From contig LIZU01000058.1 in NCBI GenBank assembly GCA_001302725.1, forward strand, positions 1 to 8,181: a stretch of DNA of 8,181 bases, in the 5' to 3' direction. Each line of letters opens with the position of its first letter. Within the stretch, counting starts at the first letter, position 1. Positions 6,116-8,181 of this stretch are shown one piece after another. The position numbers and the translations under genes were made by a program. The notes under the pieces are model-generated. The model was not told the origin of the DNA. It made no database searches and saw nothing but the letters and a program-made list of their open reading frames with translations. The stretch is from a candidate division Zixibacteria bacterium DG_27. Lineage in GTDB: Bacteria > Zixibacteria > MSB-5A5 > DG-27.

Positions 6116-7036
6116 ATGAAAGAGACTAGAGCGTTCTCACCAATACTCTGGGTTTTGCTGCTTGTGATTCTTGCAGCTCAGGCATTTCTGGTTATTAAGT
6201 CTCTCTCCAAAAGAGAGCCGGAAGCTGATATTGACAAAATGCAGGAGTATGCTCATGCTCTCGCCGACAATAGACTCTACTCTCAGGCGATCGCCGAATA
6301 CGACCGGATTTTGGAAACCGGCAAGCTCTCTGAAAAGAAGAGCGCCAATCTCAATTACCTCGCTGGCAAAATCTACGAGGCGAAACTCGGCGATTACGAG
6401 AACGCCGCTGCCAGATTTCTCAAGGCGAAGCTCTCAAAGCCTGGGGAGGAACTGGAAAGAGAACTGAGCCTGAAGCTGGTGGAATGTTACGAGAGATTGG
6501 GGCGCTCCTTCGATGCCCAGAGAGAATTGGAAAGGGAGACTTCCACTGGTGAGAAACCAGGAACACCGGGTGGCAGGGTGGTGGCGAGAATTGGAAAAAG
6601 AGGGATCACTCTGGGAGAGTTGGAGGAGGGAATAAGCCGCCTCCCGGAATTCGCGCAGAGAGACATCAACTCAAAGGACAAGAGGTTGGAGTTCCTGAGA
6701 CAGTACATAGGAGGGGAGCTGCTTCACGATTCCGCTCTAAGGAAGGGTTACAACAAAGACCCGGAAGTTCTGAAAGGTCTGGAGGATGTGAAAAAACAGC
6801 TTCTGGTTCAGAAGATCCTTCAGGAGGAGGTTTATTCCAAGATAGAGGTCACCGACAGTGACGCCAAGCTATATTATCAAGCACACAGGGATGAATTCGA
6901 GAATAAGTCTTTCCACGAAGCTAGAGATTTGGCCAAACTCAAGCTTCAGCAGGAGCGCTCCCAGGAAGAGTTCGACAAGTTGATTGCCAGGTTGATGGAA
7001 GCGGAGAAGGTCCAGATTTTCGAAGACCAGTTATGA
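6116..7036 (+). CDS. Membrane-anchored TPR protein with SurA-N-like chaperone domain, lacking a parvulin domain
   Basis: 306 residues. One N-terminal hydrophobic helix (~9-28) acts as signal anchor; the flanking charges (K2, R5 versus K28, K32, R33) leave topology uncertain, though a foldase-type domain suggests the periplasm. Residues ~38-140 are TPR-like helical pairs (YAHALADNRLYSQAIAEYDR; YLAGKIYEAKLGDYENAAARF). Residues ~153-262 read like the N-terminal chaperone domain of SurA/PpiC/PrsA foldases: V-V-A-R-I-G-x(4)-T-L-G-E-L, then helices, then EVTDSDAKLYYQAHRDEFE. In those proteins a parvulin PPIase domain normally follows this point. Here the chain runs directly into the usual closing helix (~266-297) and a V-x-I ending, so the catalytic module is absent. 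TPR proteins (BatC/BatE type) are regular members of Bat clusters; this may fill that slot. It begins five bases after the DUF58 stop and shares an ATGA overlap with the next gene. Confidence 0.82.
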   Translation: MKETRAFSPILWVLLLVILAAQAFLVIKSLSKREPEADIDKMQEYAHALADNRLYSQAIAEYDRILETGKLSEKKSANLNYLAGKIYEAKLGDYENAAARFLKAKLSKPGEELERELSLKLVECYERLGRSFDAQRELERETSTGEKPGTPGGRVVARIGKRGITLGELEEGISRLPEFAQRDINSKDKRLEFLRQYIGGELLHDSALRKGYNKDPEVLKGLEDVKKQLLVQKILQEEVYSKIEVTDSDAKLYYQAHRDEFENKSFHEARDLAKLKLQQERSQEEFDKLIARLMEAEKVQIFEDQL

Positions 7037-8019
7037 TTTCTTTGGGGAAATATCTAGTTGTTCCGGCGTCAATTCTTTGGCTACTGTCGGGCATAGGGCT
7101 GTATGCAGAAGAGGAGTTGATCCGGGTGAACTCGATGGTGGATAAGTCCACCATCACCATCGGCGATCGGGTTCTTTACACCTTAGAGATAATCCACGAA
7201 TCCTCGATTGAGCTTTTGCCTCTCAACCTGGGTGCGAACTTGGGGGCTTTCGAGGTTAAGGATTACAAGACCTATCCGGAGAAGAAGAGTAAGCGGGGGC
7301 AGATCGTGAACAAGAGTGAATATGTCATCACGACCTTCACCACCGGCGAATACGTCATTCCGCCTCTGGAGATTGGATACCTGACTGCGGACAGCGTCGA
7401 ACATTCCATCAAATCCGAGCCTCTGACGATTATGGTGGAATCCGTCGTTGCCACAGCCGAGGACACCACCGACATAAGAGGGTTGAAACCGCAGGCGAGC
7501 GTTCCCGCGGGCTACCTACCCTACATCATCATCGCCGCAGTTCTACTTCTGCTTGGTGGTGGTATATGGTATTGGCGTTACCGGAAGCTGCATCCCAAAC
7601 CGAAGGAGGAAGAGGCTGAACCTCCGATTCCTCCCTGGGAGGAGGCTTTATTGGCCCTCTCAGAGTTGGAATCCTCTGATTTGCTCGCAACGGGGCAGGT
7701 GAAGTTTTATTACCTCAGGCTTTCTGAAATCGTAAAGCGGTATTTGGAGAGGCGTTTCCCAATCGCTGCCGTGGATATGACCACATACGAAATCAAACAG
7801 AATATGAGGAAAGCGCGTTTTGAAAGCTGGCTTTACGAGAGAAGCAGGGATTTTTTGGAGTCGGCTGATCTGGTGAAGTTTGCGAAATACATTCCCTCCA
7901 GCGAGGAGATCGAGAACGATTTCGCCTCTGCAAGGTATATTGTGGAGGAGACGATTCCGACCGTAGCGGTCGAAGAGGCGGCAGTGCGAGTGGAGGAAAC
8001 GGAAACAACAGCATTGTAG
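7033..8019 (+). CDS. BatD-like membrane protein, second of two in the cluster
   Basis: 328 residues. The ATG overlaps the TGA of the TPR gene (ATGA, 7033-7036), indicating translational coupling. A signal peptide covers ~1-25 (cleavage plausible after LYA). Residues ~27-137 are a beta-rich extracytoplasmic domain of BatD type (VDKSTITIGDRVLYTLEI; the later T-T-G-E-Y-V-I-P-P-L resembles the 'G-x-Y-x-I-P-P-L' turn of the family). A membrane helix lies at ~161-181, followed by basic W-R-Y-R-K. The cytosolic helical domain (~200-305) contains LSEIVKRYLERRFPIAAVDMTT and ADLVKFAKYIPSSEE, a pattern shared with DUF4381/BatD C-termini and with the gene at 3177. The last ~20 residues are acidic and low-complexity. 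Inferred role: membrane scaffold linking envelope-side contacts to cytosolic MoxR/DUF58; not demonstrated. Confidence 0.85.
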   Translation: MISLGKYLVVPASILWLLSGIGLYAEEELIRVNSMVDKSTITIGDRVLYTLEIIHESSIELLPLNLGANLGAFEVKDYKTYPEKKSKRGQIVNKSEYVITTFTTGEYVIPPLEIGYLTADSVEHSIKSEPLTIMVESVVATAEDTTDIRGLKPQASVPAGYLPYIIIAAVLLLLGGGIWYWRYRKLHPKPKEEEAEPPIPPWEEALLALSELESSDLLATGQVKFYYLRLSEIVKRYLERRFPIAAVDMTTYEIKQNMRKARFESWLYERSRDFLESADLVKFAKYIPSSEEIENDFASARYIVEETIPTVAVEEAAVRVEETETTAL

Positions 8020-8020
8020 C

Positions 8021-8139
8021 GGAAACCTTCAGGTTTCCAAAATCCATCTAAACCCCTAGGGCGGTGAATTTATCACCGCCGTTCGGTGCCGTCAGGTGTT
8101 TCCACCCGACGGAAAAGTGTCAGGAAGAAATTCCTGACA
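8021..8139. repeat. Block of four consecutive palindromes (REP/BIME-like)
   Basis: Four hairpins follow one another with short gaps. (1) GGAAACC 8021-8027 / GGTTTCC 8032-8038, loop TTCA. (2) GGCGGTGA 8060-8067 / TCACCGCC 8073-8080, loop ATTTA. (3) CCGTC-A-GGTG 8089-8098 / CACC-C-GACGG 8103-8112, loop TTTC, with one A/C mismatch. (4) TGTCAGGAA 8118-8126 / TTCCTGACA 8131-8139, loop GAAA. The first starts two bases after the stop of the BatD-like gene. None is followed by a convincing T-run, so classical intrinsic termination is doubtful. Transcript 3'-end protection, partial termination or a dispersed palindromic element are alternatives. Confidence 0.75.
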
Positions 8140-8154
8140 TCACAAAAAGGCGCA

Positions 8155-8181
8155 GTGAAAACAGAGGAGATGAAGACAAGA
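8155..8181 (+). CDS. Possible start of the next gene, cut by the window edge
   Basis: A GTG at 8155 and an in-frame ATG at 8170 open a frame that runs to the window end (M-K-T-E-E-M-K-T-R). AAAAGG (8145-8150) lies four bases before the GTG, whereas GAGG is only two bases before the ATG, too close for a normal site. In MoxR/DUF58/Bat clusters a vWA membrane protein (BatA/BatB) often follows, but nine codons cannot show this. Confidence 0.25.

Noticed and set aside
8089..8116. Terminator at the third hairpin downstream of the Bat-like cluster
   Set aside because: The stem is followed by AAAA on the plus strand and by no T-run on the minus strand, and it has an internal mismatch, so it does not fit an intrinsic terminator in either direction.

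Overview
The window looks like a chromosomal piece of an uncultured bacterium from the FCB group (Bacteroidota, Chlorobiota, Fibrobacterota and allied candidate phyla). The main clue is the first gene. It is a large secreted beta-rich protein ending in a LYQNYPNPFN motif and an FlgD-like beta domain, which is the type IX secretion (Por) type A C-terminal sorting signal. Weak Shine-Dalgarno sites, a mid-range base composition and heptanucleotide repeats in intergenic gaps fit that setting. A named phylum cannot be fixed from this sequence alone.

Layout. Positions 1-1140 (+) hold the 3' part of the secreted T9SS-type protein, followed by a strong intrinsic terminator (1164-1194). Converging on it from the minus strand is a two-gene unit: an NAD-dependent sugar-nucleotide epimerase of the extended SDR family (2949-2017), then an RNase Z-like metallo-beta-lactamase-fold hydrolase (2002-1256). 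The hydrolase carries an 8-bp tandem duplication near its 3' end. The duplication appears to shift the frame and replace a conserved-looking C-terminal strand.

Positions 2950-3176 form a divergent control region with a heptanucleotide repeat array and a perfect TTGACA-N17-TATAAT promoter. The promoter ends only ten bases before the likely ATG of the next gene. It drives a five-gene plus-strand cluster (3177-8019): a BatD-like membrane protein, a MoxR AAA+ ATPase, a DUF58 vWA-like protein, a membrane-anchored TPR protein fused to a SurA-N-like chaperone domain that lacks the parvulin module, and a second BatD-like membrane protein. This is a variant of the MoxR/DUF58/Bat ('Bacteroides aerotolerance') cluster. 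In such clusters a MoxR ATPase is thought to remodel vWA/MIDAS proteins, with the BatD-like and TPR proteins forming an envelope-associated scaffold. Classical Bat clusters also encode membrane vWA proteins (BatA/BatB). None is complete here, but the reading frame opening at the right edge could be one.

Between the end of the cluster and the right edge there are four consecutive short palindromes in about 120 bases, resembling a REP/BIME-type block. All three larger non-coding gaps around the Bat-like cluster contain 7-bp periodic repeats of what looks like one degenerate family, in both orientations. I see no RNA gene, transposase, CRISPR array or phage gene. The window is mostly ordinary housekeeping and envelope-type genes; the unusual points are in the regulatory and repeat DNA, the truncated foldase, the duplicated BatD-like architecture and the frameshifted hydrolase.
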